Origin: Aromatoleum anaerobium
GTDB taxonomy: Bacteria > Pseudomonadota > Gammaproteobacteria > Burkholderiales > Rhodocyclaceae
NCBI RefSeq assembly: GCF_012910705.2
Contig: NZ_WTVG02000035.1
Coordinates: 1 to 64,000, forward strand
Length of the DNA: 64,000 nucleotides
Direction of reading: 5' to 3'
Made by a program: the position numbers and the translations under genes. Numbering within the stretch: position 1 is the first letter of the stretch; each line of letters opens with the position of its first letter. Positions 18,661 through 26,731 of this stretch are shown one piece after another. The notes under the pieces were generated by a model, which searched no databases, was not told the origin of the DNA, and saw only the letters and a list, made by a program, of their open reading frames with translations.

Positions 18661-19794
18661 TTAAATAACGAAGAGGCTTAGGTAACGCTGGAACACAAAA
18701 ACACGCCCGCGCTGCTGCCCGGTGATCTCCTGCAGGATGTCAAGGCGCACGAACTCGCGGATTAGCGCATTGGCTGTCGGGGGTGCCACCTCCAGCGCCG
18801 CGCCGAACTCCTTGGCGATGATCACCGGCTTGCGGTAGAGCAGGTTCAGCGCCGTGCGCGCCAGGGGCGCCCGCTTGCCCAGGGTCAGGCATTGCGCCTC
18901 GGTCTCGCTGCGCAGCGTCAGGATCTTGCGGAAAGTATCCCGCCCCTTGCTTGCGGTTTCCTGCACCCCCGCGAGAAAGAAGCGCACCCAGTGCCCCAGA
19001 TCGTTGGCGGTGCGCGCCCGCATCAGGGCATCGTAGTAGGTGGCCCGGTTGCGTTCGAAAAAATCCGACAGGTACAGCGACGGCTTGCACAGCAGCCCTT
19101 TGCCGATCAGATACAGCACAATCAGCAGGCGACCGATACGCCCGTTGCCATCGTTGAACGGGTGGATGGTTTCGAACTGGTAGTGCGAAATGGCCGCCCG
19201 CACCAGATGGGGCACCGCGATTTCCTCGTTGTGCAGGAACTTCTCCAGATCGCTCATCAGCTCGGGCACCTCGCTCGCATGGGGCGGCACAAAGGCTGCA
19301 TCCATCGGCCCCGAGCCACCGATCCAGTTCTGCCCGCTGCGAAACTCCCCCGGCTGCTTGTGCTCGCCACGCACCCCGCGCATCAAAATGGCATGAGTCT
19401 CGCGCAGCAGGCGGTTCGATACCGGCAGCCGTTTGAGTTCGGCAATCGCGATGTTGATCGCGTCGATGTAGTTGCGCACCTCGTGCCAGTCGTTGCGCCG
19501 TTCCGGGGCGACGTTTTCTTCCGGCAACAGCGCCTCGTCCATCTCGGTGCGGGTGCCCTCGATGCGGCTGGAAGTGTTGGCCTCCTTGAGGATATGCATC
19601 TCGATGAACAGATCCACATCCGGCACGATCAGCGAAAATGCATCCAGCTCGCCCAGCGCCTTGGTGGCGGATTCCAGCAGCACGTTGATGCGCCCGTCGT
19701 CCCAGCTCCACTCATGGTCGATCAGGCTGGGCGCAAAACTCTTGTACTGGTACTGCTTGTGCCAGACGCCGGATTTGAAGGCTTCGAGCTTCAT
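18661..19794 (-). CDS. Fic family AMP-transferase with C-terminal winged helix
   Basis: A 377-residue Fic protein. The catalytic motif HPFNDGNGRIGR is complete at residues 211-222. An inhibitory helix of the SxxxEG type (SSRIEG, Glu79) lies N-terminal to it, as in autoinhibited class II Fic enzymes. Residues about 290-370 resemble a winged-helix domain. Such proteins transfer AMP to target proteins; the target here is unknown. Its ATG overlaps the stop of the hsdM-hsdS remnant. Fic genes often sit inside type I restriction loci, and this one lies between an hsdM/S remnant and an hsdR stub. A small AACGCT/AGCGTT inverted repeat (18649-18662) overlaps its stop. Confidence 0.92.
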   Translation of the reverse strand: MKLEAFKSGVWHKQYQYKSFAPSLIDHEWSWDDGRINVLLESATKALGELDAFSLIVPDVDLFIEMHILKEANTSSRIEGTRTEMDEALLPEENVAPERRNDWHEVRNYIDAINIAIAELKRLPVSNRLLRETHAILMRGVRGEHKQPGEFRSGQNWIGGSGPMDAAFVPPHASEVPELMSDLEKFLHNEEIAVPHLVRAAISHYQFETIHPFNDGNGRIGRLLIVLYLIGKGLLCKPSLYLSDFFERNRATYYDALMRARTANDLGHWVRFFLAGVQETASKGRDTFRKILTLRSETEAQCLTLGKRAPLARTALNLLYRKPVIIAKEFGAALEVAPPTANALIREFVRLDILQEITGQQRGRVFVFQRYLSLFVI

Positions 19795-20087
19795 GCGGCC
19801 ATGGCCTCGGGCGCGAGCTGGCCGATGACGGCGGCGGTGATCAGGGCGGCGCGACGCTCTTTGAGAAGTCTGACCGAGATGTCAAGTTCTTGTCGGACGC
19901 GCTCCGTAACGCGTTCGCCTTCTTGCAGGAAGTAACTGACGATGTCTTCCTTGAGGGGGACATTCTCGGCATCCTTGTGTGCCGGGTCGGGCTCGTATTC
20001 GATGCGGCTGTCCTTGTGGCCCTTGATGAGCAGATCGGCGACGGACCAGATGAAGTTGGCGAGTTGTTGGAAATTGGTCGGTGTCAT
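19791..20087 (-). pseudogene. in-frame HsdM-HsdS remnant of a type I restriction-modification system
   Basis: A 98-codon frame made of three pieces. Residues 1-20 (MTPTNFQQLANFIWSVADLL) are the start of a type I methyltransferase HsdM. Residues about 22-55 (SRIEYEPDP, then ENVPLKEDIVSYFL) resemble the C-terminal third of HsdM. Residues about 56-90 (LLKERRAALITAAVIGQL) match the end of a specificity subunit HsdS. Two in-frame deletions would explain this. No methylase motif (DPPY/NPPF) survives, so it cannot methylate. The stop overlaps the fic start. A short fusion protein may still be made. Confidence 0.75.
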
Positions 20088-20377
20088 GTTCTCGTTGTTC
20101 GTGATAGCGCGTGGCTTGCGAAACCTCCGCAACAAAAAGCCGCCTTGAGTCACGTCGGTTCAGGCATGCCCTACCGACGTTGTCTCATTGACACGAGTCT
20201 CATGGAACATTGGGATTTTACTGTCCCAGCTACCACCCGAGATGGATCGCCCAAGCGGCATGGATATCGCTTGTTACGCCGGCAAAGGGCGAATTGTATG
20301 CTCCCACCAACGCGGCCTGAACGAGTTTGGCGGGCGGCAGCCGGAACCCTCTGTGCACAACCGCCGCCGCGTGTCGC
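20088..20377. other. intergenic region beside the restriction scar
   Basis: These 290 bases separate the hsdM-hsdS remnant from the end of the glutamate dehydrogenase gene on the same strand. They must hold the promoter of the remnant-fic unit, but I saw no clear -35/-10 pair, no strong hairpin and no coding frame. The base composition looks less GC-rich than the flanking genes. Confidence 0.4.
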
Positions 20378-23300
20378 TCAGGCCATGTTGCGCAGCTCGC
20401 GCAACAGCACCGACAGCATCGGCATGTCGGTCTGCGCGGCGGTCTTCACATCGGCGAGGAGGTGCCGGTAACGCTCGACGTTGCTGCGGTTGCGGGCTTC
20501 CCACGCGGCGATCACCACTTCGGGCTGTTCGACGCCGGGACAATGCTTGAGCGCTTCGGACGCGAGGATGCGCGCCTGGTTCGACAGTTCGCTGCGCAGC
20601 GCGCTGCGCGCGAGCCCCTGCCAGCGCGATTCGGCCGGCAGCGCGGAGATCTGCAGGCCGAGCCAGTACAGGTCGAGCTGGTCGCCGAGGGCGTAATACA
20701 CGCGGGCGACGGTCGCCTCCGGCCGGCCGGTTTCCGCCGCGACCTCGACGAGGTCGAGCGCCGAATACAGCTCGTCGAGCGACGCAATGCGTTGCGCAAG
20801 CGGTGCGGGCACGCCTTTCTGGATGAAGCCTGCGGCGACGGCGTCGAGGACTTCGCGGTACGCCGGCTGGACAAAGTCGCGCAGCCCGGCCGATAGCTCG
20901 GCGGCGCCGGCCGAGAAGTAGTCGAGCGTCGCCTGCAGGTCGGCGATCCAGTTGCGGTGGCGCAGGAACCACACTGCGCCGCGCTCGATCAGCCGCACTG
21001 ATTCGAGGATCATCTCGGTCTGCACCGTGTCGGCGACGACGTTGTCGAGCGACTCGATGTCGCGCCACGTCGGCACGAGGCCGTACACTTCGCGGCTCGC
21101 CATGTAGGCCCGGACGACTTCCGCAGGCGTCGCGCCGAGTTCGCCGTGCAGCCGGCTGACGAACGTCGGTCCGACGCGGTTGATCATGCTGTTGACGACA
21201 TGTGTCGCGATGATCTCGCGCCGCAGCGGATGGCGCTCGATCTGCGCCGCGTAGCGTTCGCGCAGCGGCTTCGGAAAATAATTCTTCAGCGCGGCGGAGA
21301 TGTAAGGGTCCTCCGGCACGTCGGAGGCGATGACTTCGTCGAACAGCTCGATCTTGCTGTACGCGAGCAGCACCGCGAGCTCGGGCGTGACGAGGCCGAC
21401 CTGCTTGAGCGCCCGCTCGGCGATCTCCTCGTCCATCGGCAGGAACTCGAGCTTGCGGTTGAGGCGTCCCGCATGGCCGAGCCGGCGGATGAATTCGGCC
21501 TGCTCGCCGAGCAGCGCCACGCTGCGCGAGCGCGTCACCGACAGCACCTGCGTCTGGCCGTAATTGTCGCGCAGCACGAGGCTGGCGACTTCGTCGGTCA
21601 TCTCGACGAGCAGCGCGTTGCGCTGCTTGTCGGTCAGGTCGCCTTCGGCGACGACGCTGTCGAGCAGGATCTTGATGTTCACCTCGTGATCGGAGCAATC
21701 GACGCCGCCCGAATTGTCAATCGCATCGGTGTTGATCTTGCCGCCCCGGAGCGCGTATTCGATGCGCCCGAGCTGGGTGACGCCGAGGTTGCCGCCTTCG
21801 GCGACGACGCGGCAGCGCAGCGCCGCGCCATTGACCCGCACCGCGTCGTTCGTCCGGTCGCCGACCGCGGCGTCGGTCTCGCTCGTCGCCTTGACATACG
21901 TCCCGATGCCGCCGTTGTAGAGCAGATCGACCGGCGCGGTGAGGATCGCGCGGATCAGCTCGGCGGGCGACAGTATCTCGGCTTCGATGTCGAGCGCCTC
22001 GCGCACCTGCGGCGACAGGGGGATCGATTTCGCGTGGCGCGACCACACGCCGCCGCCTGCCGAGATCAGCGCCTTGTCGTAGTCGTCCCACGACGAGCGC
22101 GGCAGCGCGAACAGGCGCTCGCGTTCGGCGAACGAGGTTTCGGCGTCCGGGATCGGGTCGATGAAAATGTGACGGTGGTCGAACGCGGCGACGAGCCGGA
22201 TCGTGCGCGAACGCAGCATGCCGTTGCCGAACACGTCGCCGGACATGTCGCCGACGCCGACGACGGTGAACGGTTGTTCCTGCGTGTTCAGCCCGAGTTC
22301 GCGGAAGTGGCGCTTGACCGACTCCCAGGCCCCCCGCGCGGTGATGCCCATCTTCTTGTGGTCGTAGCCTGCGGACCCGCCGGACGCGAACGCGTCGCCG
22401 AGCCAGAAACCGTATTCGGCCGCCACCGCGTTCGCGTGATCGGAGAACGTCGCCGTCCCCTTGTCGGCGGCGACGACGAGGTAAGGGTCGTCCTCGTCGT
22501 GGCGCAGCACATCCACGGGCGGCACGACCTGGCCCTGCACGAGGTTGTCGGTCACGTCGAGCAGGCCGCGCAGATACGTGCGGTAGCACTCGACGCCTTC
22601 GGCCAGCAGCGCCTCGCGGTCGCCGGCGGGCGGGTTCTTGACGACGAAGCCGCCTTTCGAGCCGACCGGCACGATGACTGCGTTCTTGACGATCTGCGCC
22701 TTCACCAGGCCGAGCACTTCGGTGCGGAAATCCTCCATGCGGTCGGACCAGCGCAAGCCGCCGCGCGCGACACGGCCGCCGCGCAGATGCACGCCTTCGA
22801 AGCGCGGCGAATAGACGGAAATCTCGAACATCGGCAGCGGCTGCGGCAGGTTCGGGATGCGGCGCGGATCGAGCTTCAGCGACAGGTACGGCTTCGGCCC
22901 GCCATCGGCGGCGCGCTGGTAGTAGTTCGTGCGCAGCGTCGCCAGCACCATCGCGAGGAACTGCCGCAGGATGCGGTCCTCGTCGAGGTTGGCGACATTG
23001 TTCAGCGCCTCCTCGATGCTCGCGACGAGCGTCGCCGCCCGCGCGTCGCGCTCGCCGCCGCGCGCCGGGTCGAAGCGCAGCGCGAACAGGTCGATCAGTT
23101 GCCGCGCGAGCTTCGGGTGGGCGGCGAGCGTCTGCTCCATGTACGCCTGGCTGAACGTGAAAGCCGCCTGGCGCATGTGCTTGGCGTAGGCGCGGAGCAC
23201 GACGATCTCGCGCCACGTGAGCCCGGCGAGCAGCGTCAGGCGGTTGAAGTCGTCGCTCTCGATGTCGCCGCGCCAGGCGTGCAGGAAAGCGTCGTGGAAC

Positions 23301-25195
23301 AGCGCCCGCAGCCGGTCGAGGTTGAGCTCCTCGGCGCCCGCGTACGACAGCCCGAAGTCGTGAATCCACACGCCGCGCCCGTCCTGGCGCTCGATCTCCG
23401 ACGGCTTCTCGTCGATGACGCGCACGCCCATGCGTTCGAGCATCGGCAGGCTCTGCGACAGCGGCACCGGCGCGCCGACGCGGTAGATCTTGAAGTTCAG
23501 CCGCCCCGGCGGCGCTTCGAGCGGGATGTAGAGGCTCATCGCGAGATCGCGGTCATCGGCGAGCGACTCCATCTGCTCGATGTCGAACACCGCGACGCGC
23601 GGCGCGTATTCCTCGCGGTAGCCGGCCGGAAAACCGTCGGCGTAGCGGCGCAGCAGCGCCATGCCGCGCTCCTCGCCGAGGTGTTCGAGGATCGCGCGCT
23701 GCAGCTCGTCCTCCCAGCGCCGCGTCGCCCGCACCAGGCGCTGTTCGAGTTCATGCACGTCGAACGGCGGAATCGTCGAGTCGCGCGTGCGCACGATGAT
23801 CAGGACGCGCGCCAGCGCCGATTCGGAAAACTGCACGTCGAACTCGGCACTGCTGCCGTTGAACGCCTCCATCAGCACCGCCTGCATGCGCAGCCGCTGG
23901 TCGGTGTTGTAGTGCTCGCGCGGCACGTAGATCAGGCACGAGACGAAGCGCGCGAACGGGTCGGTGCGGACGAAAAGGCGCGTGCGCTGGCGCTCGCCGA
24001 GCCGCAGGATGCCCATCGCCTGATGGTACAGATCCTCCGTCGAGATCTGGAACAGCTCGTCGCGCGGGTAGCGTTCGAGGATCGTCAGCAACGCCTTCGC
24101 CGCATGGCTCTTCGGCAGCAGGCCGGCCTGTTCGACAACCGCGGCGACCTTGCGGCGCAGAAACGGGATCAGCCTCGGGCTGGTGCTGTACGCGGTCGAC
24201 GCGAGCAGCCCGATCACCCGCCGCTCGGCGCGCGCGTGGCCGTTCTCGTCGAACACCTTGATGCTGAACCGGTCGATGAAGCCCGGCCGATGCACGGTCG
24301 AGCGCGTGTTCGACTTGGTCACGGTCAGCAGCACCGGCAGATTCGGCAGCGTCGCCTTGAGGGTCATCGGCAGCGCGGCGAACGAGCGCGACACGTTCTC
24401 TCCCGGACGCTGCCGCAGCAAGCCGAGCCCCGAGCCGGGTCGGATGCGCAGTTCGCTGTCGCCGTCGGCGGCGAGCAGCTCGTAGTCGCGGCAGCCGAGC
24501 AGCACGATGTTCTCGTCCAGCAGCCACTTCAGGAAAGCCACCGTCTCCGCGATCTCGTCCGGCGGGACCGGCGGCGGGTCCTGCTCGATGCCCTGGATGA
24601 TCTCGACCACGCGCTGCTGCATCGCCGGCCAGTCGGTGACCGCCGCGCGCACGTCGGCGAGCACGCGCTCGAGCCCGTTGCGCAGCGCGTCGACGTCGCC
24701 CGCCTCGGTGCGCCGGTCGACTTCGACGTGGATGATCGACTCGTAATGTCCCCGCGTGTCGCCGTCTTCGGCGATCCCGAGGTACTGGCCCGTATCGTCG
24801 CGCACGACCCGCATCACGGGATGGATGATCAGGTGCAGCGTGAGCCCCTGTCGGTTGACTTCCATCGTGATCGAATCGACGAGGAACGGCATGTCGTCAT
24901 TGACCATTTCGACGACGGTGTGCGTGGATTCCCAGCCGTGCTCTTCGAGCTTCGGGTTGTATACGCGCAAGCGCGTGCCGCCGCGATGCTTGCGCACGAA
25001 CTGCCAGTGGCTGACCACGGCGCCGTACAGGTCGTCGACCGAGCGGTCGGCGAGATCCTCCGGAGCGACCTGGCCGAACCACCGCCGCGCGAACGGCTCG
25101 ATGAGCGCCGCCTGGTCGGCCGGCAACTTGTTCGCGATCTGTTCCAGAACCGCGTCGAATCGCGCGGCGTCGACGTCCGCCTGAAGTAATTGCAT
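20378..25195 (-). CDS. gdhB: NAD-specific glutamate dehydrogenase, large (180-kDa class)
   Basis: A 1605-residue enzyme of the large NAD-glutamate dehydrogenase class, which oxidises glutamate to 2-oxoglutarate and ammonia. The N-terminal half (about residues 1-700) holds ACT-like regulatory segments. The catalytic core begins near GGLRWSDRMEDFRTEVLGL and includes KNAVIVPVGSKGGFVVK. The C-terminal helical region is also full length. I chose the ATG at 25195 because GGAGG lies just upstream. It probably feeds amino-acid nitrogen into the TCA cycle, in keeping with ald and the arginase-aminotransferase gene in this window. Confidence 0.96.
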   Translation of the reverse strand: MQLLQADVDAARFDAVLEQIANKLPADQAALIEPFARRWFGQVAPEDLADRSVDDLYGAVVSHWQFVRKHRGGTRLRVYNPKLEEHGWESTHTVVEMVNDDMPFLVDSITMEVNRQGLTLHLIIHPVMRVVRDDTGQYLGIAEDGDTRGHYESIIHVEVDRRTEAGDVDALRNGLERVLADVRAAVTDWPAMQQRVVEIIQGIEQDPPPVPPDEIAETVAFLKWLLDENIVLLGCRDYELLAADGDSELRIRPGSGLGLLRQRPGENVSRSFAALPMTLKATLPNLPVLLTVTKSNTRSTVHRPGFIDRFSIKVFDENGHARAERRVIGLLASTAYSTSPRLIPFLRRKVAAVVEQAGLLPKSHAAKALLTILERYPRDELFQISTEDLYHQAMGILRLGERQRTRLFVRTDPFARFVSCLIYVPREHYNTDQRLRMQAVLMEAFNGSSAEFDVQFSESALARVLIIVRTRDSTIPPFDVHELEQRLVRATRRWEDELQRAILEHLGEERGMALLRRYADGFPAGYREEYAPRVAVFDIEQMESLADDRDLAMSLYIPLEAPPGRLNFKIYRVGAPVPLSQSLPMLERMGVRVIDEKPSEIERQDGRGVWIHDFGLSYAGAEELNLDRLRALFHDAFLHAWRGDIESDDFNRLTLLAGLTWREIVVLRAYAKHMRQAAFTFSQAYMEQTLAAHPKLARQLIDLFALRFDPARGGERDARAATLVASIEEALNNVANLDEDRILRQFLAMVLATLRTNYYQRAADGGPKPYLSLKLDPRRIPNLPQPLPMFEISVYSPRFEGVHLRGGRVARGGLRWSDRMEDFRTEVLGLVKAQIVKNAVIVPVGSKGGFVVKNPPAGDREALLAEGVECYRTYLRGLLDVTDNLVQGQVVPPVDVLRHDEDDPYLVVAADKGTATFSDHANAVAAEYGFWLGDAFASGGSAGYDHKKMGITARGAWESVKRHFRELGLNTQEQPFTVVGVGDMSGDVFGNGMLRSRTIRLVAAFDHRHIFIDPIPDAETSFAERERLFALPRSSWDDYDKALISAGGGVWSRHAKSIPLSPQVREALDIEAEILSPAELIRAILTAPVDLLYNGGIGTYVKATSETDAAVGDRTNDAVRVNGAALRCRVVAEGGNLGVTQLGRIEYALRGGKINTDAIDNSGGVDCSDHEVNIKILLDSVVAEGDLTDKQRNALLVEMTDEVASLVLRDNYGQTQVLSVTRSRSVALLGEQAEFIRRLGHAGRLNRKLEFLPMDEEIAERALKQVGLVTPELAVLLAYSKIELFDEVIASDVPEDPYISAALKNYFPKPLRERYAAQIERHPLRREIIATHVVNSMINRVGPTFVSRLHGELGATPAEVVRAYMASREVYGLVPTWRDIESLDNVVADTVQTEMILESVRLIERGAVWFLRHRNWIADLQATLDYFSAGAAELSAGLRDFVQPAYREVLDAVAAGFIQKGVPAPLAQRIASLDELYSALDLVEVAAETGRPEATVARVYYALGDQLDLYWLGLQISALPAESRWQGLARSALRSELSNQARILASEALKHCPGVEQPEVVIAAWEARNRSNVERYRHLLADVKTAAQTDMPMLSVLLRELRNMA

Positions 25196-25363
25196 CGCTG
25201 CCTCCGTTTGTCGAAGACGGGCTGTGCAACGCGGCGTCATACGGGCGCCGACCCGCTTCCGCCGAAAACGATACCCGGATCGGGCGCGCGGCGAAAGAAG
25301 CTTTTACCCGGTAGGGCTATCCGGCCGCGCGGGTCGGCCGGGGGATGCGGGTCGTGGCGGAGT

Positions 25364-26008
25364 TCAGCTTTTTTTCTGCTCGCTGCGCGAGCGCGCGATC
25401 AGCTGGTCGACTTCCTTGAGCATCTGCTCGAATCCGCCCGCCGAGCTCGCGGAAACGGTGTAGCGGCCGTCGACGGCCATCATCGGCACGCCGCTGACCT
25501 TGTAGGCCGCCGCGATCTGGTTCGAGCGCTGCACTTTCGACTGCACGCCGAACGACTTGTAGATGTCGCCGAAGCGCTTGCTGTCGAGTCCCGAGCTGGC
25601 GACCCACTGCATCAGCACGTCGTCCCGGTACAGCGGCTGCTTCTGGTCATGGATCGCGGCAAACACCGCCGGCCCTTTCTCTTCGGCCTGGCCCATCGCT
25701 TCGAGCGTGTAGTAGAGCCGCGCCAGCGCCGTCCATTCGGGACGGTTGAACGTGATCGGCACCTTGACGAAGTTCACGTCACCCTGCAGCTTCTTCGCCC
25801 AGCCGTTGAGCAGCGGTTCGAAGTCGTGGCAGTGCGGGCAGCCGTAGGAAAAGAACTCGATCACTTCGACCTTGCCCGCGACTTCGGTCGGGACCTTCGT
25901 ACCCAGCGTCTGGAAAGCCTCCCGCTGGGCGAAGACGGAGGCGGAGGCGCCCAGCGTGGACAGCGCGCCGAGCGCGGCGAGTTGCTTGAGGGCGAGACGA
26001 CGATTCAT
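25364..26008 (-). CDS. dsbA: thiol:disulfide interchange protein DsbA
   Basis: A 214-residue periplasmic oxidase that introduces disulfides. The signal peptide starts with a twin Arg (MNRRLALKQL) and runs to about residue 27. The active site is Cys57-Pro-His-Cys60, the DsbA-type CPHC, and the cis-proline loop reads VSGVPMMAVDG. Its partner DsbB is not in the window. It is followed at a distance by glutamate dehydrogenase and preceded by the SPOR gene. Confidence 0.95.
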   Translation of the reverse strand: MNRRLALKQLAALGALSTLGASASVFAQREAFQTLGTKVPTEVAGKVEVIEFFSYGCPHCHDFEPLLNGWAKKLQGDVNFVKVPITFNRPEWTALARLYYTLEAMGQAEEKGPAVFAAIHDQKQPLYRDDVLMQWVASSGLDSKRFGDIYKSFGVQSKVQRSNQIAAAYKVSGVPMMAVDGRYTVSASSAGGFEQMLKEVDQLIARSRSEQKKS

Positions 26009-26099
26009 GCATTGCTCCCGGGTGGATGACAGGGTCTCGGACGGCGGCCGCGGACGGACGTTCCCGCAAACGCCCGTGCCGGCGGCATGGAGCCGCGAA

Positions 26100-26707
26100 T
26101 CAGGGGGTGGCCTTCACGACGGTCCCGGTGAAGCCGGCCTCGGCGAGCCGCGTGCGCACCGGGTTCATGTCTTCGGGCTTGGCGAACGGCCCGATCCGTA
26201 CGCGGTGCATCGTGCGTCCGTCGGGCAGCTGCGCCCGCTGCGCGCTCGCCTCGATGCCGGCGAGCGCGAGCCTCGCCTTGAGGTTGTCGGCTTCGGCGGG
26301 ATTCTCGAAAGCGCCGATCTGCAGGTACAGCCGCTCGGCGACGGGGGCCGGGGGCGGCGGGGCGGGCGGAGCTTCGGCCGGCGCCACGTTGCCCTGCGGC
26401 AGGATCTTGTAGAACTCGAAATCACGGGCTTGACGACAGGACGGTCGCCCGGTTTGCCCGGCAGCGACAGCGGCGGCTGGTCCGGCGCCGACGGCACGCG
26501 GCTCGGCACGCTGACGCTGCCGCTGCCGCTGCCGCTGCCGCTGCCTTGCGGTGTCTGGAAAGGCGACGAGCGGGTGAACCACCACGCGGCACCGGCGGCG
26601 AACAGCGCACCGAGGATCAGGCCGATGAAGATGCCGACGACCACGCCGCCGCCGCTTTTCGCAGGCGGGCGGCGGGTTGTCGGCGGGGATTGGGGGGCGC
26701 GGCTCAC
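26100..26707 (-). pseudogene. SPOR-domain membrane protein (FtsN-like) with a frameshift
   Basis: The gene starts at a GTG (26707) with GGAGA upstream. The first frame encodes a short cytosolic tail, one membrane helix (GGGVVVGIFIGLILGALFAAGAAWW without its end, about residues 19-43) and a Gly-Ser/Pro linker. At about 26426-26429 the frame changes: after the codons for VVK the conserved text DFEFYKILPQGN continues in another frame, as does a complete SPOR peptidoglycan-binding domain (about 75 residues, LYLQIGAFENPAEADNLKARL without its end) to the TGA at 26100. One missing base in a CCC/GGG run explains it. Either a real frameshift or a sequencing error. Confidence 0.8.
26516..26545 (-). repeat. 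five perfect copies of a 6-bp unit (Gly-Ser linker)
   Basis: The plus strand carries GCTGCC five times in a row without change. On the coding strand this is GGCAGC, giving a Gly-Ser linker just after the membrane helix of the SPOR protein. Because the unit is 6 bp, copy-number change would alter linker length but not the frame. Confidence 0.9.
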
Positions 26708-26731
26708 GAGGGTTCTCCGGACGTTGCGTCG

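Noticed and set aside
21146-25189. Very long open frame (over 1300 codons) on the plus strand
   Set aside because: It is the antisense of glutamate dehydrogenase. High GC at third positions keeps this frame open. Its product is rich in Arg, His and Ala and resembles no family.
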